A stretch of 64,000 nucleotides of DNA from Synechocystis sp. PCC 7509. GTDB lineage: Bacteria > Cyanobacteriota > Cyanobacteriia > Cyanobacteriales > Chroococcidiopsidaceae. Shown in pieces: positions 8,836-18,126 of the stretch (positions are counted from its first letter, which is position 1; the number at the start of each line of letters is the position of its first letter). Both the position numbers and the translations under genes were made by a program. The stretch covers positions 3,856,324 to 3,920,323 of the forward strand of contig NZ_ALVU02000001.1 in the NCBI RefSeq assembly GCF_000332075.2. Reading direction: 5' to 3'. The notes below the pieces were generated by a model. The model was not told the origin of the DNA. It made no database searches and saw only the letters and a program-made list of their open reading frames with translations.

Positions 8836-8876
8836 AGTACAGCGACACAAACCCGCGATGTCTGTGTCGCTGTACT
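8836..8876 (-). terminator. Intrinsic-terminator-like hairpin after the sulfite-oxidase-like gene
   Basis: 14-bp perfect stem (8836-8849 with 8863-8876) around a 13-base loop, starting 3 bases past the stop codon of the minus-strand gene. The following T-tract is broken, so efficiency is uncertain. Confidence 0.6.
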
Positions 8877-8878
8877 TA

Positions 8879-9469
8879 TCAGCTATAACGTTCTTCTGCC
8901 CAGGGTTCGCCCCGGCTATTGTAACCATTGCGTTCCCAAAAGCCTAATTCTTCTTTGTCTAGAAACTCCAAGCCATTAATCCATTTGGCGCTTTTCCAAG
9001 CGTAAATATGCGGAACAACTAGCCGCATTGGGCCTCCATGTTCGGCGCTTAGAGGTTCGTCAAAAACTGTATGGGCAAAAAAGTTTTCTTCCTTCAATAA
9101 GTCCGACATCGCAATATTGGTAGTGTAACCGCCATAGCAATGTTCCATCACATGAACAGCTTTCGGATCTATCTCAATTAATTTGATAAAGTCGGTTACT
9201 TTAATCCCTTTCCATTTGACATCGAGTTTAGACCAACGCGTAACACAGTGGAAATCGGCGGTAAACTCGTGTTGGGGTAAAGCCATAAAGTCCGACCAAC
9301 TAAAAGTTGCCTCTTTTGCCAAACCCCAAACTTTAAACTGCCAAGTTTCCATATTGACTTGAGGAGTTTGCCCGTAAGTAAGTACAGGAAACCCTTTAGT
9401 TAAATATTGACCAGGAGGAACGCGATCGCTCTGTTCCTCGTTAGGTTTTTTAAAAAATTTTCCTAGCAT
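8879..9469 (-). CDS. Sulfite-oxidase-like molybdopterin oxidoreductase (YedY/MsrP-like fold)
   Basis: 196 residues covering only the molybdopterin domain of the sulfite-oxidase superfamily. The Mo-binding cysteine is C75 in DFHCVTRWSKLDVKWKG, and MEHCYGGYTTN and EHGGPMRLVVPHIYAWKSAK are further cofactor-binding segments of this family. There is no haem domain, no dimerisation domain and no Tat signal, so it is probably cytoplasmic. The substrate is unknown; short proteins of this class are widespread in cyanobacteria. It is a single-gene unit ending in a strong hairpin. The start ATG at 9469 follows a weak ribosome-binding site. Confidence 0.82.
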   Translation of the reverse strand: MLGKFFKKPNEEQSDRVPPGQYLTKGFPVLTYGQTPQVNMETWQFKVWGLAKEATFSWSDFMALPQHEFTADFHCVTRWSKLDVKWKGIKVTDFIKLIEIDPKAVHVMEHCYGGYTTNIAMSDLLKEENFFAHTVFDEPLSAEHGGPMRLVVPHIYAWKSAKWINGLEFLDKEELGFWERNGYNSRGEPWAEERYS

Positions 9470-9563
9470 TATTTCAGTTGCTTCAGCTTCCTACTCTATT
9501 GTGGAGTAAAATCTTTTAACTTACATTTTTGCTTTTCTAGTTAGTTAGCAACAAGTGATGAGT

Positions 9564-9737
9564 TTATTCTTCGGCTTCGTCTTCTTCCTTGGTAGGATAT
9601 ACAAACTTAGAGCGTCCGCTTAAAATCGATTTACCCAAGGAAAGAGCTTTTTGAGCCTCTACTACTGCTTTATGTTTCCAGGTTGCTTTACGCTTATCTC
9701 GTTTTGATTTGGATGTTTTCTTCTTAGGAACTGCCAT
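9564..9737 (-). CDS. rpmF: 50S ribosomal protein L32
   Basis: 57 residues beginning [20 protein letters not shown], the typical L32 N-terminus. The open frame extends eight codons further upstream, but the internal ATG at 9737 gives the conserved start, so it is chosen. No zinc-binding cysteines are present, which marks the zinc-independent form usual in cyanobacteria. The C-terminus is acidic (EEDEAEE). L32 sits in the large subunit near the peptidyl transferase region. It is encoded apart from other ribosomal genes and from the fatty-acid genes it accompanies in many other bacteria. Confidence 0.93.
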   Translation of the reverse strand: MAVPKKKTSKSKRDKRKATWKHKAVVEAQKALSLGKSILSGRSKFVYPTKEEDEAEE

Positions 9738-9835
9738 AATAGCCACTACAATTTTTGACAACCTTTCTAGTATAAAGTCAAAAAGCCAGACCTACAACTT
9801 CAGGTATTGCCTAACCAAATTACTCTGTAGAGATT

Positions 9836-10591
9836 TTAAGGTTGATTAGGTGCTGGATTAGCTGGATCTACTTGGGGTAAGTTTTGAGGGGCTGGTGTTG
9901 TTATGGGGGCGACAGGGGTTGGTGTGGGAGCGATATTATCACCAGGGGAAGTTACGGGCGGTATTCCTGGCGCTTGAGGGCGGGGAACCAAAGCTGGACT
10001 TCCAGGAAGTGGAGCAGTTTCAGGATTGACGGGTTCAATAGGAGCATTATTAATAACTTCCCTAGCGCTACCGGGAGGATTATTTTGTTGTGGTGTGGGT
10101 GGTGGTGGAGGGGTACTTCCTGTTCCCTGGGGAGAATCGGCGGTAGCTAATTGTGGCTCCTCTAAACGTAAAAGACTGCGCGCACTATTGAAATATGTAA
10201 ATCGATCGTTACCATCGCTCCATTGCGGACGACTCAAACCTATAGCTAAAACTGGCGCAATTACACCCTGATTTTGACCTAAAATAACTACCGAAACGTC
10301 AGTAACTTGAGAACCTTGGCTAAAGCCTTGTGAAAGGGCGGAAGTAGCTGCGAGTTCTGCTCTTTGGATTAGACTATCGTAGGTTTCATCTGGTTGGCGA
10401 TCAATAGTAATATTATCAATCCGAGCCGTTTCAGCTTGAACAGTTTGTTGGCGGAGAAAACTAAATCCTATAAGTATTAACGATAAAGAAGTTAGTTGAG
10501 TTATTCTAGTCAGCGATCGCCCAAAATTAAGGCTATTTTTATTTTGGTGCTGCTCGGTCTTTGAGGCTTGGGGGCAAAAAATCAACCTCAT
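9836..10591 (-). CDS. Exported Pro-rich protein of unknown function (paralogue of the gene at 51242)
   Basis: 251 residues. A hydrophobic segment at about 33-52 followed by QTVQAETA looks like a signal peptide with a long basic leader, so export is likely. Residues about 55-140 form a small conserved domain (ETYDSLIQRAELAATSAL, then TDVSVVILGQNQG and RFTYFNSARSLL). The last 100 residues are low-complexity, dominated by Pro, Ala and Asn, and probably unstructured or wall-spanning. The same domain plus a Pro-rich tail recurs in the gene at 51242-51808, so the two are paralogues. I do not recognise a named function. The gene is monocistronic, ending 98 bases before rpmF. Confidence 0.72.
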   Translation of the reverse strand: MRLIFCPQASKTEQHQNKNSLNFGRSLTRITQLTSLSLILIGFSFLRQQTVQAETARIDNITIDRQPDETYDSLIQRAELAATSALSQGFSQGSQVTDVSVVILGQNQGVIAPVLAIGLSRPQWSDGNDRFTYFNSARSLLRLEEPQLATADSPQGTGSTPPPPPTPQQNNPPGSAREVINNAPIEPVNPETAPLPGSPALVPRPQAPGIPPVTSPGDNIAPTPTPVAPITTPAPQNLPQVDPANPAPNQP

Positions 10592-10891
10592 AACTGCGAT
10601 TGCTCCTTAAAGTAGTGATTTTACAATTAATTGCTTATATCTAACTGTATTAACACTGCTTTGCCGAGTATTGTTAAATATAGATAGATTTATTAAAATT
10701 TTTGGATGATTAAAAACCTTAAAATAGCTATTTTAGCTATAAGTAGTATGTTTTACCTGTTTTGCTAATTAGCTTGGAGAGAAAACAGTATTTTTTATAC
10801 TAAGAAAAAAGAATTATATTTGAGTACCCAGCTAGGGTGGGGTTTTGTAATGAGGAGCAATTAAATTTCAACTAAGATCAAGTAAATATTT
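10592..10891. other. AT-rich spacer without a gene
   Basis: 300 bases, presumably holding the promoter of the Pro-rich protein gene. AAAATAGCTATTTT at 10721-10734 is a perfect palindrome but AT-rich and may be chance. I see no coding frame, RNA gene or terminator. Confidence 0.5.
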
Positions 10892-11218
10892 TTAGCAGTA
10901 AGCTGTCACATCTTCGCCGCATTCATCAGCCAAATAGCAGAGCGCCCGAAAACGTAAACCTACAACTTCCTCGTATACTGGGTTGAGTTTGCACATGGGA
11001 GGAATACGGAACAATTTACGACCAAATAGTTTGATATCGCGTTCAAAGGGACATTGAGCAGGAATTAGTTGGCATAAACGATGAGCTAGTTTTGGGTTAC
11101 ATACTTGGATGCGATCTAAGCGTTGACGCAGGGATTGGAAAATATCAAATTCTGCTTTTTCGCCTAGCATCCAGTTGTTAAGTGGGAAGTCTTGGTTTGC
11201 TTGTTGTGATAAGTTCAT
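10892..11218 (-). CDS. Mo-dependent nitrogenase C-terminal-domain protein
   Basis: 108 residues. The protein matches the small family named after a C-terminal region once annotated with Mo-nitrogenase (Mo-nitro_C), common in cyanobacteria. Characteristic stretches are LAHRLCQLIPAQCPFERDI, FRIPPMCKLNPVYEEVVGLR and a C-terminus FRALCYLADECGEDVTAYC. It is Cys-rich (7 Cys), which suggests metal binding or disulfides, but no catalytic role is established. It is not evidence that this organism fixes nitrogen; no nif gene is in the window. It is transcribed alone with long AT-rich flanks. Confidence 0.8.
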   Translation of the reverse strand: MNLSQQANQDFPLNNWMLGEKAEFDIFQSLRQRLDRIQVCNPKLAHRLCQLIPAQCPFERDIKLFGRKLFRIPPMCKLNPVYEEVVGLRFRALCYLADECGEDVTAYC

Positions 11219-11433
11219 AATGCCTCTACTTAAATCGGGTAATTTGGGTGTTCTAAGAATATCTACAATTTGTCAGCGAATTTTTCGCAAGAACAAGGAA
11301 AAAGTTGATTTGTTATCATCTTGCTCAAAGTTACAAGATTACGAATTAGAGACATTACTGAACTTTTGCAGGGGTAAACTACTAATTTCCGTAAATGCAC
11401 CCAAGAAAGTCAGCAAAATAGCAAAAATAAAGA

Positions 11434-11462
11434 GTGGAAAGAAGTTGTTAGCTTCTTCCCAC
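11434..11462 (-). terminator. Intrinsic terminator after rnj
   Basis: Stem of 11 bp with one mismatch (11434-11444 with 11452-11462), loop of 7, followed on the minus strand by CTCTTTATTTTTG. It lies about 33 bases past the RNase J stop codon. Confidence 0.65.
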
Positions 11463-11495
11463 CCCCTATTTAATTAGTAATGACGCTTGATAAAC

Positions 11496-13265
11496 CTAAG
11501 AAGCTGCCACTTGTGGCGCTGTAGTGCGTCGCCGTCTTCTCCCATCTAAGGCTTTGGTGGGTTCATCAGGGGTTTGCATCAATAAAGTAACTGTCGGTTG
11601 GGTTTGCAATTCTCGGCGAATTTGACGCTGTAATTCCCGTTCTAGCTGCACTTGTACCCCTACCCAATCTACTTCTACAGGTTCGCCATTGACCGATTGA
11701 GTAAAACTTGACCAGCGATCGCTTAATACTCTTTCCATCCGCTCTTGTACCCACTGTTGCAGCTTAGGGCGATCGATGGTAGTAACTACACCCCGCAGGT
11801 GAATTTCTGGTTTCATCATCAATTTACCATTCCAATCTACCGCCGCCGCAATCGTAATAATGCCTTCTCCTGCCAATTGCTGCCGCTCTTTGAGGACGCG
11901 ATCGCTCACTATTCCCGTGCGTGACATATCCACCAACTCTATTCCCGCCGGCACTTTCCCGGTGACGCGCATCGCCTCTGGTGAGACTTCTATCACGTCG
12001 CCGTTTTGAACAATTAGCATATTTTCGGCGGGAATGCCTGTACTTTGAGCCGTTTCGGCGTGCTTGACTAGCATCCTATGTTCGCCGTGAACGGGTAAGA
12101 AAAACTTAGGCTTAGTTAGTCCAATCATCAATTTTTGGTCTTCTTGGCAACCGTGACCGGATACGTGCAAGCCTTTATCTTTACCGTAAATAACGTTTGC
12201 ACCCTGCATCATTAAGCGGTCAATGGTATTGACAACTGCAATAGTGTTTCCCGGAATCGGGTTAGCGGAAAATACTACCGTATCGCCAGGACGAATTTTA
12301 ATTTGCTGGTGTTCGCCGTTAGAAATGCGGGTCATTGCGGACAATGGTTCGCCTTGAGAGCCTGTAGTTAGAATTAATACTTTTTCTTCCGGTAAGTTCC
12401 GCAAGGCTTGCAATGGTTGTAGCAAGTTGTCTTCGCACTTGATATAACCCAAGTTTCGGGCGTGAGCGATTAAGTTAAGCATTGAGCGCCCTACTACCCC
12501 CACCACGCGATTTTGTTTTCTGGCTATGTCCAAAATCATGTTGATGCGGTGGACAGAAGACGCAAAGGTTGTAACTAAAATCCGCCCTTTAGCTTGACTA
12601 AATACCCGTTCTAGGTTTGGATATACCGACCGCTCAGAGGCTGTATAGCCTGGTACTTCGGAGTTTGTCGAGTCGCTAATTAAGCAAAGTACGCCTTTTT
12701 CGCCGTGTTCTGCTAACCTTTGCATATCAAAAAATTCACCATCTACGGGAGTATGGTCAAACTTGAAGTCTCCGGTGTGGATAATTACTCCGGCGGGTGT
12801 GTGTAAGGCAATGGTAAAACTGTCAGCAATAGAATGAGTATTGCGGATGAATTCGACAATAAATTGCGAACCTAGTCTTACTGTTTCGCGGGGTCTAACG
12901 GTTCTCAATTCTGTGCGATCGCGCATTCCGGCTTCTTCTAGTTTACCTTCTAGCATTGCTAGTGCCAACCTTGGCCCGTAAATTACCGGAATTTCTAGCT
13001 GTCGGAGGTGAAAAGCTATACCACCAATATGATCTTCATGACCGTGAGTGACAATCATGCCTTTAATTTTATGGCGATTTTCCCGCAAATAAGTCATATC
13101 TGGCAGCACAATATTTACTCCGTGCATACCATCGGTGGGAAAAGCTAACCCTGCGTCTAGCAAAATTATTTCGTCTTCGCACTCAAATACACAGGTATTT
13201 TTACCAATTTCATGCAAGCCACCGAGAGGAATAATTTTTACTGTTGGTGATGTGTTTTTTGCCAT
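11496..13265 (-). CDS. rnj: Ribonuclease J
   Basis: 589 residues. RNase J is a metallo-beta-lactamase/beta-CASP enzyme with 5'-3' exonuclease and endonuclease activity, central to mRNA turnover and rRNA maturation. The zinc motif VTHGHEDHIGG gives H74, H76, D78 and H79. Further ligands lie in NTHSIADSF and HTGDFKFD, and the beta-CASP region contains GSQGEPLSAM and SGHGCQEDQK. The C-terminal domain covers about residues 450-570, and the tail is basic (DGRRRRRTTAPQ). It is the last gene of the asd-dapA-rnj run, 164 bases after dapA and probably with its own promoter. Ends at a terminator near 11434-11462. Confidence 0.95.
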   Translation of the reverse strand: MAKNTSPTVKIIPLGGLHEIGKNTCVFECEDEIILLDAGLAFPTDGMHGVNIVLPDMTYLRENRHKIKGMIVTHGHEDHIGGIAFHLRQLEIPVIYGPRLALAMLEGKLEEAGMRDRTELRTVRPRETVRLGSQFIVEFIRNTHSIADSFTIALHTPAGVIIHTGDFKFDHTPVDGEFFDMQRLAEHGEKGVLCLISDSTNSEVPGYTASERSVYPNLERVFSQAKGRILVTTFASSVHRINMILDIARKQNRVVGVVGRSMLNLIAHARNLGYIKCEDNLLQPLQALRNLPEEKVLILTTGSQGEPLSAMTRISNGEHQQIKIRPGDTVVFSANPIPGNTIAVVNTIDRLMMQGANVIYGKDKGLHVSGHGCQEDQKLMIGLTKPKFFLPVHGEHRMLVKHAETAQSTGIPAENMLIVQNGDVIEVSPEAMRVTGKVPAGIELVDMSRTGIVSDRVLKERQQLAGEGIITIAAAVDWNGKLMMKPEIHLRGVVTTIDRPKLQQWVQERMERVLSDRWSSFTQSVNGEPVEVDWVGVQVQLERELQRQIRRELQTQPTVTLLMQTPDEPTKALDGRRRRRTTAPQVAAS

Positions 13266-13429
13266 GTCAATCCTTTTGTTAATTGTGTTTAATAGAAAAA
13301 ACTGTAGAAGTTCTCTTTTTTCCCGTAGGTATCTAAAGTTTCTAGCAAATTTTTTAGGTAAAATTTCTGCAATTAGAGGTAAATTAAGACCTCATTTTTA
13401 TGTATTCTTTCTGCCTTTTTAGAAAGTAG

Positions 13430-14335
13430 TTAATAATCCAAATCTTTGTTTTTGCTATCCATAGCTTGCAAGACTTTTTCTAAGGTATTACTTACCTTTT
13501 CTTCCTCTTCGCACTGTAATGGTAGACGAGTAGAACCGACATCCCAACCTTTCATTTTTAAAGCCATCTTGACTGCAATTGGATTAGTAGTAATAAACAA
13601 AGCTTTAAATAAGGGAAATAATTGTAAATGAATGCTAGTCGCTTGTTGAACTTTTCCAGTTTCAAAAGCTTGAATCATTTGTTGCAATTTTAGTCCTACT
13701 AAATGACTAGCGACGCTGACTACGCCTTTAGCACCCACCGCTAACATCGGCAAAGTTAGGGAGTCATCACCGGAGTAAATTTGAAATTCTCTAGGCGTTA
13801 GGCGGCTAATTTCACTGGCTTGGTCTAAGTTGCCCGTTGCTTCTTTGATGCCTACAATGTTATCAATTTCGGCTAACCGAGCTACCGTCTCAGGCAGGAG
13901 ATTTTGGCTGGTACGACTGGGGACGTTGTACAACACTATCGGCAAATCGGGAGAAGCGGAAGCGATCGCCCGAAAGTGATGGTATAATCCGCCTTGAGGT
14001 GGTTTGTTATAGTAGGGAACGACTTGTAAAGATCCATGTACTCCTATTCTAGCTGCTTTTTGGGTGGCGGCAACAGCTTCGCTGGTCGAATTTGACCCTG
14101 TACCTGCCATTACCAGTGCTTTTCCTTTTACCGCCTGCAATACAACTTGAAATAACTGATATTCTTCGTCCCATGTTAGGGTTGGCGATTCTCCGGTTGT
14201 CCCGCACACTACGATTGTATCGCTGCCATTGGCGGCTAAATGTGCGGCTAATTGTTCGGCTACAGCATAATTTACACTACCGTCGGCTTTAAAGGGCGTA
14301 ACCATTGCTGTTACAACTTTTCCAAAATCTACCAC
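13430..14335 (-). CDS. dapA: 4-hydroxy-tetrahydrodipicolinate synthase
   Basis: 301 residues. DapA condenses pyruvate with aspartate semialdehyde, the first step of the lysine/diaminopimelate branch. The Schiff-base lysine is K164 in [10 protein letters not shown]136 lies in VLYNVPSRT, and T46-T47 sit in CGTTGESP. The start is GTG at 14335, preceded by AGGAG nine bases upstream. The gene is 25 bases downstream of asd, whose product makes its substrate, so the two are almost certainly co-transcribed. Length is normal. Confidence 0.95.
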   Translation of the reverse strand: MVDFGKVVTAMVTPFKADGSVNYAVAEQLAAHLAANGSDTIVVCGTTGESPTLTWDEEYQLFQVVLQAVKGKALVMAGTGSNSTSEAVAATQKAARIGVHGSLQVVPYYNKPPQGGLYHHFRAIASASPDLPIVLYNVPSRTSQNLLPETVARLAEIDNIVGIKEATGNLDQASEISRLTPREFQIYSGDDSLTLPMLAVGAKGVVSVASHLVGLKLQQMIQAFETGKVQQATSIHLQLFPLFKALFITTNPIAVKMALKMKGWDVGSTRLPLQCEEEEKVSNTLEKVLQAMDSKNKDLDY

Positions 14336-14360
14336 CCGTTTTTACTCCTCACCGTAGCTT

Positions 14361-15407
14361 TTAGCTATTTGCTGTTTGATATTTTGGCGCTGACAGTAGA
14401 TTTTTTTCTACTAATAATTCAGCAATTTGGACGGCGTTTAGGGCTGCACCTTTACGTATTTGGTCGCCACACAGCCATAGTTCTAAACCGCACTCGTGGG
14501 ATATGTCTTGACGGATGCGACCTACTAACACTTCATCAATGCCTGTAGCATCTATAGGCATGGGAAAGTAATTTGCTTCCCAATCTTCCACTACTCGCAC
14601 GCCGGGAGCTTTGCTTAATATGGCTTTGGCTTCCATAGCGCTCATTGGCGATTCAAACTCTAGGTTAATTGCTTCCGAGTGGGCGCGGAGTACGGGAACC
14701 CGAACGCAGGTGGCGGTAATTCTTAGATGGTCGGCATTAAATATTTTTTTAGTTTCGTTGACCATTTTCATTTCTTCTTCACAGTAACCATTTGCAGTCA
14801 TGGGGGAGTTGTGAGGAAATAAATTAAATGCTAAAGGATAAGGGAAAATTTCTGGAGTTGGAGACTTTCCTTGTAAAATTTCTTGAGTCTGGTTTAAAAC
14901 TTCTGCCATTGCCATCGCCCCCGCACCGCTAGCAGATTGGTAGGTAGAAGCAACAATTCGGTTGATTTTCCTAGCTTTGTATAGTGGATACACCGCCACC
15001 GCCATCAAAATTGTTGTGCAGTTGGGGTTAGCAATTATCCCTTGGTGGTGGGCAATTGCGTCAGGATTAACTTCGGGGACTACTAGAGGAACTTGAGGGT
15101 TTAAACGAAAAGCACTAGAATTATCTACTACTACCGCCCCGGAAGCTACGGCGATGGGTGCGAGGGTTTTGGAAATAGAACCCCCCGCCGATGCTAGTAC
15201 CAAGTCTATGTTATTGAAAGAGCGATCGCTCACCTCCTCAATTACTAAATCTTCTCCTTTAAAACTCATAGTTTTCCCCGCACTGCGAGGAGAAGCTAGT
15301 AGCTTTAGCTCTGCTACCGGAAAATTCCGGCTTGCGAGTAATTCTAATAATTCTGTACCTACAGCCCCCGTTGCGCCTAAAATTGCCACGCGATAGGATT
15401 TTGTCAA
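14361..15407 (-). CDS. asd: Aspartate-semialdehyde dehydrogenase
   Basis: 348 residues. Asd reduces aspartyl phosphate to aspartate semialdehyde with NADPH, feeding lysine, methionine and threonine synthesis. The Rossmann motif GATGAVG is at 11-17, the catalytic cysteine is C130 in NPNCTTI, and the acid/base histidine lies in RVPVLRAHSEA. The start codon is TTG at 15407: the minus strand has AGGAG six bases ahead and no better ATG follows before the Rossmann strand. It heads the asd-dapA operon and diverges from tig over about 450 bases. Confidence 0.95.
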   Translation of the reverse strand: MTKSYRVAILGATGAVGTELLELLASRNFPVAELKLLASPRSAGKTMSFKGEDLVIEEVSDRSFNNIDLVLASAGGSISKTLAPIAVASGAVVVDNSSAFRLNPQVPLVVPEVNPDAIAHHQGIIANPNCTTILMAVAVYPLYKARKINRIVASTYQSASGAGAMAMAEVLNQTQEILQGKSPTPEIFPYPLAFNLFPHNSPMTANGYCEEEMKMVNETKKIFNADHLRITATCVRVPVLRAHSEAINLEFESPMSAMEAKAILSKAPGVRVVEDWEANYFPMPIDATGIDEVLVGRIRQDISHECGLELWLCGDQIRKGAALNAVQIAELLVEKNLLSAPKYQTANS

Positions 15408-15860
15408 GTTTTGCTCCTAATCAGATTGATTTAATTTTGTTTAGATAATATAGCCAGCTTCAATAAGGAATTAAATTTATATAGTTAATTATTTTAGGGG
15501 AATATTAAACTTTTAGTTAAGTTATAACAGTTTGATAAAATTCTTCAAGCAACTTCAATATTCTGTGGTTACTAGCTTATCAGCAAACGTGCGATTGAAA
15601 CAGCACGGGACAAAAGTGTAAAGGATTAGGCGATCGCATCAAATTATCGCTAAACTAAGAACTGCTCGAAAAGCCACAAATTTTATCTATACTGGCTAGG
15701 ATATCACGGTGTCGTTGCCTCTGCCCTGCCAAGATAAAAATACTTTTAGCCCGTAGTAGGGATAAAACCGTTGTAGGCTTATAGCTTTCTCCGTCAGCAA
15801 TCAGAGCAAGCCTAAGTAATCTAGTTCCCTTTAGTCAAATTGTCAGATAAAACTGTAAAC
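15408..15860. promoter_or_regulatory. Divergent spacer between asd and tig
   Basis: About 450 bases with no gene-like frame apart from seven in-frame codons just before the tig ATG. Promoters of the asd-dapA operon and of tig-clpP-clpX must lie here. A HIP1-like GGCGATCGC is near 15630. I cannot place promoter boxes with confidence and see no riboswitch fold. Confidence 0.45.
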
Positions 15861-17291
15861 ATGAAAGTCACCCAGGAAAAACTCCCCGCAAGTCAAGTCG
15901 GTTTGGAAATAGAAATTCCCCCCGAAAAGTCCAAACAGGCTTACGAGCAAGTAATTCAAAACTTTGCTCGCTCTGCCAATATTCCTGGGTTTCGTAAAGG
16001 CAAAGTTCCGCGCCAAGTATTAATTCAACGGCTAGGAGTAGTCAGAATTAAAGCCGCAGCTTTAGAAGACTTAATCGAAAGCGGCTTAACAGAGGCTCTC
16101 AAGCAAGAAGAAGTTAAAGCCATTGGTCAACCTGAACTACGCACCTCTTTTGACGAATTAATCGGTCAATACGAACCCGGCAACCCCTTGACTTTTAAGG
16201 CGGCGGTAGACGTGCAGCCAGAGGTGAATTTGACGCAGTACAGTGGCTTGCAGGTACAAGCAGAAGAAGTTAAATACGACCCCGCCAGCGTAGACAAAGT
16301 TATTGAAGAAAATCGGCAAGAGATGGCAACATCAATACCCGTAGAAGGACGCGCGGCGCAAATGGGTGATGTAGCAGTAGTAGACTTTAAGGGTATTTTA
16401 GTCAGCGACGACGAGGAGGCGGAAGTAGAGGAAATTCCTGGGGGTGAAGCGACGGATTTTCAAGTAGAGCTACACGAAGATCGATTTATTGAGGGTTTTA
16501 TTCATGGCATAGTGGGCATGAATATCGGTGAAACTAAAGAAATCAACGCTAAATTTCCGGCGGAATATCCTCAAACAGAGTTGGCAGACCGCAAAGCCAT
16601 GTTTACCGTGACTTTGAAGGAATTAAAGGAAAAAGAACTGCCAGAAGTTAATGATGAATTTGCTCAAGAAGTTGGCGAATTTGAAACTTTAGACCAATTG
16701 AAAGCATCCCTGGAAAAAAGGTTCACTGAAGAAGCAGAAAACAAGACCAAAGTCAACAAGCAAAAAGCTTTAACAACAGAATTGGTCAAAAATGTTGAGG
16801 TAGATTTGCCGGAAACATTAATTAACCAAGAAGTTGATGCCATGTTGACTCAAACTGCCATGCAGTTGAGCAGACAGGGAATTGATGTTAAAAAGCTATT
16901 TACCCAAGACATCATACCTCAACTAAGAGAGCGGTCGCGCCCCGAAGCCATTGACAGCATTAAACGCACTCTGGCATTACAAGAAGTAGCAAAACGCGAA
17001 TCAATTGAAGTTGAAAGTGCGGCTATTGAAGCGCGGTTTACGGAAGTGATGGCAGAATTCACCGAAAAGGATAAAGATATTGACCAAGATAGGTTACGGG
17101 AAGTTCTCGCTGATGAATTGCTCACAGAGAAAATTTTTGATTGGCTGCAAGCAAACGCCACTATTGAACTGGTGGAGGAAGGGACTTTAACCAAGCCAGA
17201 AGAACTCCTTGAGGAATTTGGCGAAGAAGACACTTTGAATCCGCCCGTAGAAATAGCTGAAGATGCTACCGAAGAAATAATAGCAGAATAA
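15861..17291 (+). CDS. tig: Trigger factor
   Basis: 476 residues from the ATG at 15861 (MKVTQEKLPASQVGLEIEIP), the usual trigger-factor start. An upstream TTG at 15840 would add seven residues and is less likely. Trigger factor binds the ribosome near L23 and folds nascent chains. The ribosome-binding signature is FRKGKVPRQVL (about 44-55). The PPIase (FKBP-like) domain covers about 155-245, with GDVAVVDFKG, and the helical chaperone domain fills the rest. The C-terminus is an acidic extension. The order tig-clpP-clpX is conserved in many bacteria; clpP follows after 144 bases. Confidence 0.95.
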   Translation: MKVTQEKLPASQVGLEIEIPPEKSKQAYEQVIQNFARSANIPGFRKGKVPRQVLIQRLGVVRIKAAALEDLIESGLTEALKQEEVKAIGQPELRTSFDELIGQYEPGNPLTFKAAVDVQPEVNLTQYSGLQVQAEEVKYDPASVDKVIEENRQEMATSIPVEGRAAQMGDVAVVDFKGILVSDDEEAEVEEIPGGEATDFQVELHEDRFIEGFIHGIVGMNIGETKEINAKFPAEYPQTELADRKAMFTVTLKELKEKELPEVNDEFAQEVGEFETLDQLKASLEKRFTEEAENKTKVNKQKALTTELVKNVEVDLPETLINQEVDAMLTQTAMQLSRQGIDVKKLFTQDIIPQLRERSRPEAIDSIKRTLALQEVAKRESIEVESAAIEARFTEVMAEFTEKDKDIDQDRLREVLADELLTEKIFDWLQANATIELVEEGTLTKPEELLEEFGEEDTLNPPVEIAEDATEEIIAE

Positions 17292-17435
17292 ATGTATTGG
17301 GGCGATCGCTCGATAAAAAGGGCGGCTTCTCCATCTCTAAAATGGATAAGCCATAATAGGTTACAGATAGGTTAATTAATTAGAGTTAAAACCTACTATG
17401 CTTTCCATCGGTGACATTTTTTAAGTTTGTGATTT

Positions 17436-18113
17436 ATGCTTGAATCAAAATCTATGTATCCTCCCATCAGCAGCGCCAACTATCTAGAAATTAATAACAT
17501 CGTTCCTACCGTTGTAGAACAGTCGGGTATGGGGGAACGGGCTTTTGATATTTACTCTCGGCTGCTAAGAGAGCGGATTGTATTTTTGGGAACGCAAGTA
17601 GATGATGCTGTCGCGGACTCAATTGTGGCTCAGTTATTATTTTTGGATGCTGAAGATCCAGAAAAAGACATTCAGTTATACATCAATTCTCCGGGCGGTT
17701 CCGTAACGGCAGGAATGGCAATTTATGACACAATCCAGCAAATTCGTCCAGATGTTGTTACTATTTGTTTTGGATTAGCTGCAAGCATGGGAGCATTCTT
17801 ATTAACAGCCGGAGCAAAGGGTAAAAGGATGTCATTGCCCAGCGCCCGAATTATGATTCACCAACCATTAGGTGGCGCACAAGGTCAAGCGGTTGATATC
17901 GAAATTCAAGCAAAAGAAATTCTTTATCACAAAAGTAGATTAAACGAGTTACTAGCTCATCACACAGGTAAGCCTTTAGAGAGAATTGAAGCTGATACGG
18001 AAAGAGACTTTTTTATGTCCGCCGAAGAAGCAAAAAATTACGGCTTAATCGACAGCGTGATTTCTCGGCAAAATATCCCCCAAGCAGGCGCTACAGTTAC
18101 TCCAGTTAACTAA
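17436..18113 (+). CDS. clpP: ATP-dependent Clp protease proteolytic subunit
   Basis: 225 residues. ClpP forms the serine-protease chamber fed by ClpX or ClpC. The catalytic triad is visible: S117 in [10 protein letters not shown]142 in MIHQPLGG and D187 in EADTERD. The N-terminus [17 protein letters not shown] carries the short propeptide typical of cyanobacterial clpX-linked ClpP2. An alternative ATG at 17454 would remove six residues. clpX begins 13 bases after its stop, with GAGG ahead of its ATG, so the two are one operon and the products are partners. Confidence 0.95.
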   Translation: MLESKSMYPPISSANYLEINNIVPTVVEQSGMGERAFDIYSRLLRERIVFLGTQVDDAVADSIVAQLLFLDAEDPEKDIQLYINSPGGSVTAGMAIYDTIQQIRPDVVTICFGLAASMGAFLLTAGAKGKRMSLPSARIMIHQPLGGAQGQAVDIEIQAKEILYHKSRLNELLAHHTGKPLERIEADTERDFFMSAEEAKNYGLIDSVISRQNIPQAGATVTPVN

Positions 18114-18126
18114 TTCGAGGCTTTTT

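Noticed and set aside
10721-10734. Perfect palindrome AAAATAGCTATTTT upstream of the Pro-rich gene
   Set aside because: AT-rich, short, and in an AT-rich spacer where such palindromes are expected by chance.
10892-11218. Inference that the organism fixes nitrogen
   Set aside because: The domain name is historical and no nif gene is visible here.
11175-11477. 100-codon plus-strand frame between Mo-nitro_C and rnj
   Set aside because: Overlaps the Mo-nitro_C gene on the other strand, composition is not protein-like and its end falls in the rnj terminator.
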